Positions 13,290 through 26,100 of a stretch of 64,000 nucleotides of DNA are shown here, in pieces (the first letter of the stretch is position 1; the number at the start of each line of letters is the position of its first letter). The DNA comes from Echeneis naucrates. Taxonomy: Eukaryota > Chordata > Actinopteri > Carangiformes > Echeneidae. A model generated the notes under the pieces. The model did not search any database. It saw only the letters and a program-made list of their open reading frames with translations, and was not told the DNA's origin. Location of the stretch: contig NC_042518.1 in NCBI RefSeq assembly GCF_900963305.1, positions 15,762,486-15,826,485 on the forward strand, given 5' to 3'. The translations under genes were made by a program, and so were the position numbers.

Positions 13290-13326
13290 GACTCACTATC
13301 AGCATTTTATATGCTGATAGTGAGTC
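13290..13326. repeat. Perfect 16-bp inverted repeat with 5-nt loop
   Basis: The arms GACTCACTATCAGCAT (13,290-13,305) and ATGCTGATAGTGAGTC (13,311-13,326) are exact reverse complements around the loop TTTAT. The stem is too short for a usual microRNA precursor. Confidence 0.9.
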
Positions 13327-13854
13327 CTTGGATCAGGACACACCGGTGTTTTTGGTCCATCGTCTACCAGTGAGCACTGAATTTCTCTTTTTGTTTGTAA
13401 AGATATATTAAAGGCTACATCTTTCAAACTTTTCACCCGTGCATTATTTGATTAACATTAGAACCTGTGAGTGGAAACCACTGGACAGTGTGTAGATCCA
13501 GCGTTTGTACTGTTGTATTTTTTTACTATTGTGTTACTGGATTAGCTGCATTGTGGTGTTCAATTTCCAGAAATCACGAGTTCAGTATTGAGCCAATTTG
13601 GGTCAATGTAGCACTAGCATTTTATTTTATATTACTGTCATTATTTATATAAAAAATAACTGCCTTGTGAAATGTTTGTGCTCTATTTTACATGTCACTA
13701 TTAATTACTGATTGGTATCCAGGGTTGAGTCAGAGATGACTTTGTACAATTGGCCAAACATTTGTGACAATTTTCAGGTAAAATATGATATTAATTACAG
13801 CAAAATCATCTGACTTCATTTTTTATGTTTTTACTTTAGTCAGTAACTGGCAGA

Positions 13855-13965
13855 GTTGCCAACAGGAAACAGGGGAATGACCTGCAGCATTGGTCCCTGG
13901 TCGGGTTTGATCCAGGGACACTGCAATTGTCCCATCCCACATGGCACATGCTCGGAAGCAGCACA
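13855..13965 (-). repeat. SINE-like interspersed repeat fragment
   Basis: The wording GACCTGCAGCATTGGTCC, a B-box-like GGGTTTGATCC and a downstream CACATGGCACATGCTC resemble a common teleost repeat with a tRNA-like head. The copy is short and diverged, so the family is uncertain. Confidence 0.45.
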
Positions 13966-14361
13966 GATGATTCAGCCAATAAAACTGATATCAGGTGAAA
14001 GTCGGCCATTGGTTCTGCTTCATTTTGAGATTGGTTTGCTTTTTTTCTTGTGAGAGCCTGATGAGTGTTTGCTTTAGAATTTCAGGAGTGTGCTGCTCTA
14101 GATTCGGAGTTTGGTGAATATAAAGGCGTCACTGTTGTGGTTTTTCAGTTATCATTAGTAAATCTCGCACCTTTCAGCTGAGGCAGATCACAGCTGAGGT
14201 TTTCTCTCCTCTCACTTTAATGGCTGACTTCCACAGGCCTCACTCACTCCTTGGCGTTTGCTTTTCCTGGCAGGGCCAATCCCCGCTGCCCTGCTTCAGG
14301 GAGTTATTCAATTATAAATCTTCCACCCTTCTTTCGCGGCAACCCCTCCCCAACACCAATA

Positions 14362-14398
14362 TCCCCCCCAACCCCCCCCCCCCCCCCCCCACCCCCCG
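14362..14398. repeat. Poly-C tract (potential G-quadruplex on minus strand)
   Basis: A 19-nt C homopolymer is flanked by shorter C runs. The proline- and glycine-rich open frames overlapping it on both strands are by-products. Confidence 0.9.
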
Positions 14399-14663
14399 CT
14401 TTCCCCTTTCTCACCGGTCTGTACGCTGCCCTGCCAAACCCAGTAAAACACGCTACTCAGTTGGTGCACTCCTCTCCAATCTCGTGCCCAAGAATTTATT
14501 ATGCTCAGGGTGGTGAAGCAGAGTGTGGTGTGTTTTTGGAAAAGGGACCCCCCCTCAAGCCTCAGTGCCAACAGATGACAGTGACATATAGCAGGAAAGC
14601 CACCCAGAAGGAGAATGATCTCACACCTCAGCCACGCGCTCGGAGTGGGGTGGGAGAAAATAC

Positions 14664-14698
14664 AGAGGGAGGGAGAGAGGGAGGGAGAGAGGGAGGAA
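14664..14698. repeat. (GGGA/GAGA)n purine tract
   Basis: A simple polypurine repeat of GAGGGAGGGAGA-type units. Confidence 0.85.
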
Positions 14699-17065
14699 AG
14701 ATCTGCAGCTGGGGGTAAAGGGGACAATAAAATCAAGATGAAAAGTGAGGACGGGGAAACAAAAAGGTATAAAGACAGAAAAACAAACACCAGCAACTGA
14801 GAACAAATAGTCCCCACCCTATAAATGATCTGATGACACCGGACCAAAAAATGGCTGCGCCTTCTTCAAATACTTTAAGTTACTTACTAAACTTAACACT
14901 TTGTTATAATAATTTCCAAACAAGCCAAACTATTTTAAACCTCTTAGATATTCGATTCTCACCCTGAGACCGTGGTTCATCGCTGTCAACCAAGCTCTAC
15001 AGGAAATACACTGCCCTATTAGGCATCTTAAGAAAATCCACAGTCAAGGTTTTATAGCAGATAGATCCTCCTCTGTACCACATCTGTTTCTCAAGAGGCT
15101 TGTGAAGCAGCCAGTCTGTATGTGGCTGGGTGGCACTGTTGTGACCCCCCTCTCCACCCCCTACTGCCCTACTGTTCCCCAGCTGGTGACTTCAGGCCCT
15201 CATTCTACCCATAGTGCTTGGCACCGGCGCAAGTCCCCGGATCCAGGTTTGTGTGTCTTCGTGTGCGTCAGCGTGTGCGGTGCCCACTGCAGGTAGAAGG
15301 CCTCCAAACACAGAGTGAAGTGCTACCCTTTACGGGGCCAAGATGAAAGGCTGCGGCAGCGTGATGTCACCCACAGCAGCCCCTAAACCACTTATTGCAC
15401 TAAATGAGAGCCATTAGCCACACAAACAAAGAGTTGAAACTCTGTCATTTAATCAAAAGGAGAGCAGGAAGCACAATTAACATCTGGGCCAGGATGTGTC
15501 ATAGAGGGGTCATGCTGTAACTGTGCAGGCTCTTGTTGCAATTGCAGAGTCCGAGGCCTGGCGGTCGGTGTACAGCCTAATGAGAGTCAGTAACCCCAAC
15601 CTGGCCGCGTCCCACCCGCTCTCACTGATCTCTGAGGAAGACAAAGTGGTCTGCCTTACACGCCAGGCATCGCCGTGAAGAGCAGGGGATGTTTGAAAAG
15701 CAGCCAGTTGATAGTTGGAAACCTCCCTCTCAATCTCTCTCTGTTCACTCTCAGTGAGTCTCTCTCGCTCTGCGTCTGCACTTTCTCTCTCCATCTCTCT
15801 CCCCCATTACATTTGGTTTTCTCCCCTCAATAACGTCTGCAGTGGCATATTACAACTTGGAAATGTATTTTAAAAGGGAGTAGGAAAGGGTGCCAGAATG
15901 GGAAAAACATGGATTGGCTCAATGGGAGCAGATTAAGTGGGCATGCCAAACCTCACGCTTTGTAAGAAACAAGAAAAAGACCCCTTTTTACATTAATGCT
16001 CAGAGTTAAGGACCAACCACATAGTGTGGGGAAATCAAAAATCCCACCCTCTTCGAAATGAGAGAAATGAAAACTCCAGGCGGTGAATTGTCACCTCATA
16101 CGGAAGAAATAGCTTTTTTTCTACTTCACTGTCCCCAGAGTGAATACGACTGGGTGCTGTAAGGCTGTCAGTGTCAGACGACAGGCTTGCCTCTTTATCA
16201 CTGCTGCAGGTCTCTGTGTGCTCAGGGAACTGTAAAGCCAATTCATAGGCCTGCAAACATCCTGTAACAGCTACATAAATCCACTAATTCAGGCCTTTGT
16301 GTTTGGTAATGGATGTTGTGCCATACTATGTAGATGTGATATGATAGGATTGATTGCTCTGAAGAACACTGAGGCTGCTTTCTAGCACCGCCCTGCCACC
16401 CAAACTGTCGGCCAACGAGCCGTTCATCCCGTGCTGCCTCTGTTGGTGGTCCCTGGTGTAAGCTATATTTTCCCCTCACTTCTCCCTCTCTCTCTCTTTT
16501 TTTATAGCTAACACAAAATTGTTCCTAATTCGCTGCTGCTAGAGGGGGGTAATTTGCGGCTTTTGGCTGAGTGTCGCAAGCCCCAAATTTGAAAAAGCTG
16601 CTGAGTTGAAGGCATTCTGTGAGAGGCAACAGGAGCAACAGTTGGGAAAGGCAGGGAGACAGAGAGAGAGAGAGAAAGAGAGAATCATAATCAGTTAAAA
16701 GGAAAAAACAGCAAAACATGATAAGCTTCAATAGGCAGAAGAATGCAAGGCAATAATAAGTGTTGGGCAATGTAAGCCATCAGCACCAATAATTACAGGC
16801 CTTTAATGAGATGATGGTGATAATGTCTCCTCTTCTACTCCAACTTAATATGATTTCACTTTTGCCTGTGAAAACATTAATGTTGGGATGAATATATTTT
16901 GGCCAAAATACTGTAGCCCATATTTTGTCTGTCTTTAGTTTGTCTTGTCTCCAATTATCTAAGATAAAAAGAAAAAAATATCCAGCAGACTCTCTGTTGC
17001 AAAAAAAAATATCATCTGCAAAAGAAAAAACTAAAACAGCTGGATATTCATGGAGACCAGTAAAT

Positions 17066-17270
17066 GATAAGCAGTAAGCTGGTTTAACAATTAACTGTCG
17101 GGTAAGATTCAATGTGTTTTGCCTAACATAGAAATTAACCAAAGGAGTGCCTCAAGGTTCTGTGTTTGGTTCACTGTTGTCCTCTCTTTGCATAAACAAT
17201 TCAATGCACATTGAGCTAATGCATGCAGATATATAGATGACACAATTTGGTTTTCGTTTGTAGCTAGGGA
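17066..17270 (+). mobile_element. LINE reverse-transcriptase fragment (Rex1/L2-like)
   Basis: Plus-strand frames read WFNN-LSGKIQCV, then a gap, then GVPQGSVFGSLLSSLCINN, then HADI and a tail matching (Y)ADDT. This is the conserved order of a non-LTR retrotransposon palm domain (WFxxYLxxRxQxV, GVPQGSxLGPLLFxLYIND, YADDT). In-frame stops and frame changes show it is a dead copy. No 3' end was recognised, as the (TA)n tract follows about 190 bp downstream. Confidence 0.75.
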
Positions 17271-17454
17271 CCCCCTCTCCAGGATGCACTTCATAAACCA
17301 CAACTCGTCTTTATTATTTAGCAGTCTCAGCTCAGGTGTTCAGGAACTCTTTGGACACTGTAGCAGCACAAGTTCATCAACAAAAGTTGTTACTTGTTAC
17401 AAATATTTATGAATTTTGTGAAGGAATTTGACATTGTGAGAAATATGCTATGAG

Positions 17455-17458
<4 letters not shown>

Positions 17459-17504
<46 letters not shown>

Positions 17505-17525
17505 TATATAATATATAATATATAT

Positions 17526-17598
<73 letters not shown>

Positions 17599-17611
17599 TA
17601 TATATATATAA
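17459..17611. repeat. (TA)n tract of about 150 bp
   Basis: Almost pure AT dinucleotides with a few phase slips. It is self-complementary and able to form cruciforms. Confidence 0.95.
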
Positions 17612-17839
17612 GTTAGTTGGTGGCCAATTTTTGATTTTCAGACACATTCAATCATCAAGATAAAGCATATTATCTAACGTAAGACTTTACCACTAGACAG
17701 AGGCAGTCTTCATGCTTAGCTAATTTTGCAGGCTGCTGGCAAGTGCACAGACATAACAGTGGTAGCCTATCAAAAATCACATCTAACTTTTGACTTTTTA
17801 TTCCTATGCAACCATGTGCTGCCATGTTTTGAGCAGTTC

Positions 17840-17965
17840 TTCTATCCACCTAACAGAGGGCGCGGGGAGGATTCAGCGTGGACAGGTTGCCAGTCTGTCA
17901 AAGGACTAAAGAGAGAAAGCACAGCCAAGGTTCAAACTCCGAACCGCCTACGAACAACAGAAATT
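17840..17965 (-). repeat. Decayed SINE-like repeat fragment
   Basis: The string GTGGACAGGTTGCCAGTCTG and a later tRNA-like AAGGTTCAAACTCCGAACC match the family seen at 3.6-3.9 kb, with heavy internal loss. Confidence 0.5.
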
Positions 17966-20900
17966 ACAAATTGGGTCTGCTGTAACACCTGATAGCTTAA
18001 TGCTAATGGCTAAACAATGCTTTAATGCAATGGAAAGATAGTAAAGTGGTTAAAAGTAGTGAACCTGAGTGGCACATCACAATCCACCTGTATGTAAGTA
18101 TTATTCCAACAGCACATTTCACTGCAGATGTTGATGAGGGGTATATGAGTTGACCTTTCGTGATGTGCAATAAAAATGACCGGAAATTACTGAAATGACG
18201 GCCATTTATGTTTTAAAAAATGTAATCACGGCTTTAGATATTCTGACCTGTTGTCTGCATGACACTGGAAAGAGGGAAACAAGAAGAAACTGAGGAAAGA
18301 TTTGCAGCTGAGACCGTTGCTGCTAGCTGTGTGCTGAGGAGCGTCTGGATCTCCCCGAGCGGAGCAATGGAAGCTGACCGCTCCTCTGCAGCTCCGTCAA
18401 CACAAGGGCCCTGAGAGGTGCTCATTCATTTTGATTAACAGGGCCTTCCTCGCTCTCATCCCATCCTCAGTGGTTCGCTCTCTCCTCGGGGAGAAAAGCC
18501 CACATGGATGTTTTTCTTTTTTTATCCCACATGGTTTTTCGCTTCCACAACAGCACGTCATTACCCGAGTGTTTAAACACTTAAGAACTGTTTAAATGGA
18601 GGGAGAGGAGGTGGCGGTAGAGGAGGAGGAGTGAAAAAACACTCGTGAGCAATGAACAGTTCTACATTAACTGTGTATCACTCAAGGGAGCTGTAAAGGC
18701 TGCCCCGTAAGCGAAATGAAGTCAATAAATAAATGTGGCTGTTGTCAGATGTCTGGAAAAGCTTGAGAGGGCTTCAGCATTGGGGTAGCCCACCATGTTG
18801 AAATGAAGGGTGATAAGTTTGGGCGGCCCGACAGAATTAGACGCTACAACTTGCTGAGTGCCATTGACTAATGAGGGCGGGTTTGCTGGAAGATAAATTC
18901 AAAAATGAGAGGAACATTTGATCTGCACCAAACCACAGTTTGTTGAAAGTCACAATGCCTGCTCAGCCCCGGCTGGAGAGAACACCATCGTAACACAGAC
19001 GAGGTTTATTATTTTATGCAGATCCCTTGTGAGCTGCCTCTGATAACGATACTACTCCCCTGGAGGCCTGCTTTCACAGCAGTCAATCAAAGCTGAAGTG
19101 ACAACAAACAACAGAGAGAGACAGGAGCTGTCAATGCGCTGTGCATGCCTGCTCCATTTCATGACTTCATCGGTTTAAAATACTCCCAAAAACTGTGTTT
19201 GCTGAGACTGAGCTGCAGCTCGTCCTCTGCAGGTCCGCCCCAAGGGAACACCAGCAGAAAATATAAAACATGAGGAAAAGCAGTAGCAGCTGGATGAGTG
19301 TTTTTCCAAGTTAAAGCAATTGATCAGTGAGAGTCCAGAGAGTCCTAAGGAGGAGGCGGAGAAGGCGGGGGTGGATGGTGTGGGGGGGGGGGGCACAGTT
19401 CAGAGGAAGCTGCAGGTGTGGGGAAGAGAAAACAAAATCACATCTCAAGTCAAACAAATGCTTGTCCCCTGATGGAGATGGATAGAGGGTCAGCATTCCA
19501 CTCCGCACCGAAGATCCCCACCACGTAGCCCAAGGCCCTCCGTCTCACTGCGTCTGCTGCTGCTGCTGGGCCAAACATCTGGACAGAGAGAGGGAGAAAG
19601 GAAGTAACAAAGAGGAGCAGAGGAGAGAAAGTTTATAAGTGAAGGCTGGACAACAGGGTGAAAAGGGAGGGATGAACTGAAGTCAGGAGAAGAGGCAAAG
19701 GCTGTTAAATGAACAGCCATGTTTGACTTCAGGACTCCTGTGGAGGAGGGAGCCCACGTAAGTGAGCTCGTGTCGGTGGGGGAAAGTTCACACCCTCCTT
19801 GTGCCTGATCTGTATTTCACTTCATCTTCATCTGCTTCAACTCTTCCGAACATTTTTTCTGACATCTTCCAGGCAGCTGGAGGTCAGAGGCTGCTGTAAA
19901 TGGGGCAACATCTTGTCTAATCCTGCAGTCAACACTTTAACTTTTCTATTGTTCTCCTCTCTCCGCCCATCTTTCTAAGAGTTTAAGCGTCCAACTGAAA
20001 ACTTTGCTTCGTTATTTGTTTTCCTGCCTCCTTCTTTGTCTTTTACCCAGGAGTCCTATAAAGTCTTACTCTGCTCTTGTTTTCTTTGCAAGTCAAGGGA
20101 TGAGCTAGAGCTCATAAAGAGAGAACTCAGAGGGCACGCTGAGGTCCTGAGCTCTGTAAAAAAGCTGTGGCTGCAGCGCTGGTGGTGGTAGCAGTGGTGG
20201 AGAGGAATATAGTTATATCCACACACACTACACCTTGGGAGTATTTGATCCCTGTGAACGCTGCACAGCCTGGGGAGGACACGCTCTGTAAATTTCCCTC
20301 CCGTGTGCTGTGTTCTCTGTAACACCAGCTTGAGCTTGTAAAAAGAAAAAATAAAAACCGCACACTTGACAGGTGCCAAAGTCAGGAATGTGAAGAAAGT
20401 GAATGATGAAATATTTTCATGGCAGTTGCTTTTTATTTCTGTATCATTAAAAAAAGGGGTTTGTATGTGTGTGTTTGTAAAAAGTCTGTGAAAAGTCCTA
20501 AATGTAACTGTTACACAGGAATTAGAAGCAGAACGTAGCATGATACAACAAATCACCAAATGTATCAAAAGTTTCATTAACTTTGACTTTGACTCCACTG
20601 TAGATTTTTTTTTTTTTTATTAATTAAATTACTTCACAATACTTCCACCCCAGTATAAAGAGATAGACAATGGCAAGCACCTCTTCTGGTACAAGTGGTT
20701 GCAGCTGACTTTGTCTGTAATCATATTTCACGATCTGGTTTTATGTGATGTACTGTCTTCATCTGAAATGGGACAGCTAACGACAGCCTGCATGTACATA
20801 GTAAAGAACAAAGTGCAATATCTCCAAGAGTATAAAGCGCCACTGAAAGAAGAATCCGAGCGTTTTCATGTACTTAGTTACATTGAAGCACCGAATGCAT

Positions 20901-22424
20901 GTGTGTGTGCATGTGTTTTCACTGCTGATGGCACAGAGGCGGTTTATTTGAACAGATGTGAACTCTCAGTGCCAGGGTGACCTCAGGTCCTTCTTGGCTA
21001 CATTGCAGCTGATCTCTCCGCCCTGGAAAAATAACACTCAGTTTAACAGACTGACCCGTGGAAGAGAAAGCTTGCAAGCACACTGTGTAATAACTCCAGA
21101 AATAAGGCTACATTTCCTCTTGCAGTGTAATTGTATCTCAGTGTAACCTTATCAGTGCATGCCTTGCTGCAATGTGGAGCGCATGTGTCAGGTTATGTCC
21201 TTGTCTTCTGTGAAATATCTCAGTTACAGTAACCAGTACAGTAAAACCAGAAGTTATATTCCTTTCAAAGTCAGATATACAGCAAAGGATTTATACTCTC
21301 ATTGAGTGAAAATGGAGGGTTTTATACCAAATGCACTGCACATTAACAGAACAGAGCATGAGTTAGGGGAGTGCAGAGGTTGCAGACAAGCACCATAAAA
21401 GAGGTGAATTTATGTGTTGGAGTGATACAGGCGGGAGGTCAGAGGCAGAGTGAAGTGTGGAGGGTCGACAAGGATGAAGAGACAACAATGTTTGGAGAGA
21501 GGACAGGAGAGAGCAACGCTAATTTATACCCCGCTAATTGGAAACAGCAGAGTCCTGCACCTGAACCGCATTTTCGGCCCTGTGGCCAGCGTCGGGCCCG
21601 GGAACTGTGGGAGGGTGATGAGGGCCAGGGGGATGGAGAGATGGGATGGAGGTTAGGGTCAGTGTCAATGGCAGCCTTGTTGTTTCTGTCCCTGCAGACG
21701 GGACGGAGGTTTTGGTGTGTGTGTGTGCGTTGGGAAATGCAAGATGTGCGTGTCTGAGCAGAATCTGTGTGTATGTTAGAGATTTTCTGGGGGTCATGTT
21801 GTTGTGACAGTCTCACATTCACACTCACACACAAGGCCTGAGCCAAAGTGAGGACCACCCTGCCTCAACAGGGAGAGAGGAAGTGGGGCAAAAAGCAGCT
21901 TAATGTGTCATGGTTTCAATCTGACACGATCTAACATATGACATGGCTGGACTTCACCAGTCTTAGCTTCCTAGTTAAATAAATATGACAGCCTCCACAG
22001 ATAATTACCATGCTGTGACCAAGTTGAGTCATAGCATCCGTTAATTATTAGACCGTGTGACTACGTAGATTCATTTTTTAAATCCCGGCTTCTTGTGAGT
22101 TTCTGATGTCTGTAATATTTCAGTGAGTGATGGTGTACTCAGATGTTGGCTGTGACTGGGGTCTGGCACTGTGCTAAAAAATGAAGTAATCTTGGAATTT
22201 AGATTAAAAAAACATTGATGTTGCTTGATGTGCTTTATATCTGCACGATATGTTTGCACTGCTAAGCCATGAGTCTTAGTGACGGTCCATTTAGGCCAGT
22301 GATTCCCATCTGGCGGCGTCTGTGCCACTGAGGAGACTTGGATTGTCACTAAGGAAAGACTGTGCATCTCAATCAGACTGAACCCATCAGAAATTACTTT
22401 TTAAAAATGATAAATAATAATGGG

Positions 22425-22583
22425 GCAGCGCAGGCATAGTGGTTAGCGCTGTTGCCCCACCACAAGGTCATGGGCTTGATTCCCGATTCTGTGCGGCGTG
22501 TGTATGTTCTCGCTGTGCTTGTGTGCTGGGATTTGCTCCAGCACCTCCCGCGGATAAGCGGTAGATGAATGAGTGAATGAATA
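22425..22583 (+). repeat. tRNA-headed SINE-like repeat, internally shortened
   Basis: The copy starts with GCATAGTGGTTAGCGCTGTTG (A-box-like) followed by GGCTTGATTCCC (B-box-like). It ends with GATAAGCGGTAGATGAATGA and a degenerate ATGA tail. It belongs to the family of the 3.6-kb copy but lies in the opposite orientation. Confidence 0.7.
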
Positions 22584-23051
22584 ATATTAATTGCATACAT
22601 CTTGATTCAGCAGTAACACCTGAACACAAGATGTGATTCAGAGTATGTGAAAACTAGTTATTGAGCAAGCAGTCTCGGCAGTCAGAGAAAAGTAATGAAT
22701 CAGTGATGCATTAGCTAAAAGTAAATTAAATAGTAAGTTAAGTCAAAGTTTAAAGTAACTGATTAATGGTTAAAATAATTAGCTAAATGGAACTAGGCAG
22801 TAAAAAGTATTGTAAAATTGATCAAAAGGGTCAAATTAACAGATAAATGGTAAAACCACTTGAGAAATATAACAGATACATAAAAACACAACTAGAAGTG
22901 ATGGATAACTAATTAAAATAACTAACATAACTAAAATGTGGATGGCTATATGGCTAATGTGGCTATGCTGAAAATGTTTTGAGAAATAATTAAATGAAAT
23001 GAACGCTTCAATGATGGAATGGAGGAGAATCAAATGATGGATACAAAGTTC

Positions 23052-23125
23052 ATTTATTCATTCACCTTTAACTGCTTATCCGTTTCTGGGTCACTGGGGT
23101 GCTGGAGTGAAGGCTGGTGGATACA
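23052..23125 (-). repeat. Tail fragment of the same SINE-like family
   Basis: TTCATTCACCTTTAACTGCT, then TATCCG and GGGTCACTGGGGTGCTGGAG, match the tail section only. Confidence 0.55.
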
Positions 23126-26100
23126 AAGTTAAAATGATTAAAGATAAATATTTCACATTACATAAAGGTAATGAAGAAGCATTTGGAATAGATAAACATA
23201 AAGGACTGAAAGATTCAGCTTCTGTCTATTTGAGCAATAGCTTATAATCGGGCCAAAACAACTGAGACACTAACATTTTAATTTAATTACTATTAAAATG
23301 TAGGTTGACTACAGCAAAATTAAAATTTCCTTCATTTTAAGATAATGTGCAGTCTAACGCGGAGGCAACGTTCGGTGGTGTTGACGAAGAGGTACTTTGG
23401 TTCATCTGACTGAGCTGTGAGGGAACGTCAGATAAAAGACGCTGGGATCCACTGAATCACGCCTGGTTCTTCTAGTACTGCTGTGTGTGTTATTGATAAA
23501 GTGAGCCATCAAGTCAGTGCTAAGTGACGGGCCGTCGACATCCATGGACAGAGAGTACTGTCTTCACGTACAGGATAGAGCGAGGAACAGATGAATAGAT
23601 CTGTGCCCAAAAGCCAGATTCCTTAAAAAACAAAAGACTGGACTGAGACATATGGGGAGCATATTGGTGGCAGAGTTCTGATCACACAAGTTTCTTCTGA
23701 GGAGAAGAGAATACAACAAGATTTAGATGTGGTAGGGGCTGTTTTGTTTCTCTTTTAAGGCGTGTCAGTTGTCTGCCCTGTTTGAGGATATTTAAGAGAA
23801 AGAACTCCTTTCTGCTTCATCACTCCGAGTGATTGACATGTCGATAGCCTGCACACATGAATGAGTGTGTGCAAGCTATTTGCAAATTACAGCACACAAA
23901 GTCCTACACACTCTTCTACTGTAGTGGTTTGCAGAGAGACATTTGTCCCACAATATTCCTTTTTTTCCACCTAGTATCTATTCTGAGGGCCGGGCTGCAA
24001 GCGCACATCAAAGCCACCACAATCTGTCTGTTTCTCTCACGATTTGTTTCTCACACACTCCATCTCGCGCTCTGTGGCCCACGCCTGTGCACAAACCATG
24101 CACAAACTAAAACACATTTGTGTAAGAGCATGTTATAGGAAGGATTCAACATGTTCTTTGATCACTGTTCATCTGACAGCGAATCGGCTCCAGGACGCTG
24201 TTCACAAACATGGCGGATTTATTTTTTGACGTTGAAAACCTTGATTTTAACACACGCAGCATATTTTGTTTTCTTTGACGGATAATATTATTTGAGATTT
24301 AAAAATGAAGAGATGTCAAAAAAAAAAAGAAAAAGAAAAAATCCCTACTTTTGACCCAACCTTATCATTTCCACATTGATTCCACTGCCCTCTCTGGGCC
24401 GAAGTAAAGCCACTGCAGCTGCACATCTTAATCTTATTTCTCCTCCGTCCTGCCTGTCATGTTTACTTGATGTTTCCCTCTCTCCTCTCTTCTGCAGGAT
24501 GCATAGTTTCAAAGGGACCACAGAACAAATCAGAGGCCCATTCCTGAGCACCGACGGCCTGTCTCTCATTTCAGATGGAGATTGAAGGGCATGTCTACCC
24601 CTGGGGCGTCAGTGGGGATCAGGGGGCCTCAGTAGCACCCGCTGCTTGGGGGCCTCCATGTTTCCACTGCGTGGGAGCTGGACCGTGACACACACCAAAC
24701 GTCAAGCCTACCGCAAGTGCCTCTGCTCCGCGATCTTCCGTCTGGTGCACACAGTCATTGGAAAAGCCCTGAAAGCTTTGCCTGCATCCCTTGTTAGCTC
24801 AAGGTCTTGTGTGAGTGGAGTGTGTGTTTTGGGTTTTGCAACCTTTGAAAAGATATGACAACAACGGGCTCTTGAGCAAGAGCCATTATGTGTTTGGCAG
24901 AGTGCAGGAGCTTGTGTTGCAGCGATGGAACTTGGATGCATCCCAGTGTTGTTTTGAGGTGCTTTGGGTTTGTTAGTCATAGCTTTCTGTAAAGTGTCTC
25001 CTAAGACACTCCTATTTAGAGATTGTTTTGTGTGCGATGACTCTGAAGTGGTGTCACGGGTCAGCTCCTCTGGCTTTCCTGGCGGAGGATGTGTGGATCT
25101 GTGAAAACAATGGGGCAAACCAAGATCAATTCCAGGCTGATACTGTATCTGTGCAAAGAAGTGGCTCCAATCTTCCTTCATGTCTGTCTCTAGCTCTGGT
25201 TTCTTTAGGCCTCCATTAAGCTCCCTCAGCTTTCACATGACACGGTGATACCCATCATAAGCTGCATGACAGCATATGGACCTGAGTGACATTTGATGTA
25301 TGTGGCAGGAGTGAGTGCAGCTCCTCTTTGTGTCTCCCATTCATGTGGTGAGGGCAGGATTAAGACTTGATCCAATAGAGCAGGAGTGGAGAAGGAGCTC
25401 GGGTCAGATCTGCCTTGAATTAAGTCAGTGTTGCAGCAGGAATAATACAATCACCTCCCCCAAAACCCTGTAATACTACTGAGGGGTAACGTATGTGTGT
25501 TTGTGTGTGCGCTGAGCTTGGCCTGTGCCGAGGCTGTGACCAAACCGCAGGCTGGTGTCCTTTACAGGGAAAAGGGGTCTCCGCTGACGGTTCAAACACA
25601 TCCCACGGCCCCAGCTTCAAACGGCTCCCAATCATCGCACCCACTTACAGCCAACGGCGCATGTCACTTAATGTGGACCACACTATTCATCAATTATGGT
25701 GAGCTCAGGGGCCATCCAACACCCGCACCACAACTACACAAGTAGTGAGTTGTCTTCTGTTCTGACTAAAGCCCCCACCCCGCCCCTTCTTAGACTCCTC
25801 AAAGCCCGTCTGCTGCAGGAGGTGTGCTGTAAGACCGCCAAGTGCTCAGACCTGTCACACTAGCAGAGCTCCAGATTTCCCACTTCTTTCATGCCATGTT
25901 ATCTCACCACCAACTCCCTGCGCTCCTGTAGATCCTGGATCCTGCAGGTCACTTCAAACCCAATGATGGCTCTCCTACTCCTTTTCCTGATAGAACGGCC
26001 AACGTTGTCCATCCACACTCCTTTACTCACCCTACAGAACGCTAATCCAGGCGCCTGTAGGGAACACACCAGCTCGTGACCTTACCCTCCGACGCACTGT

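Noticed and set aside
13290-13326. microRNA precursor or CRISPR-like repeat
   Set aside because: The stem is only 16 bp, and no repeat array is present; CRISPR is not expected in a vertebrate genome.
14220-14847. Overlapping open frames of 98, 155 and 179 codons on both strands
   Set aside because: They are translations of the poly-C and GGGA tracts, with no family resemblance and no splice context.
17459-17611. Replication origin or matrix attachment site in the (TA)n tract
   Set aside because: AT richness alone does not support either function.
20056-20598. 180-codon open frame on the minus strand
   Set aside because: Ser/Phe/Thr-rich composition with no domain, no start context of note and no neighbouring exons; chance length in this base composition.
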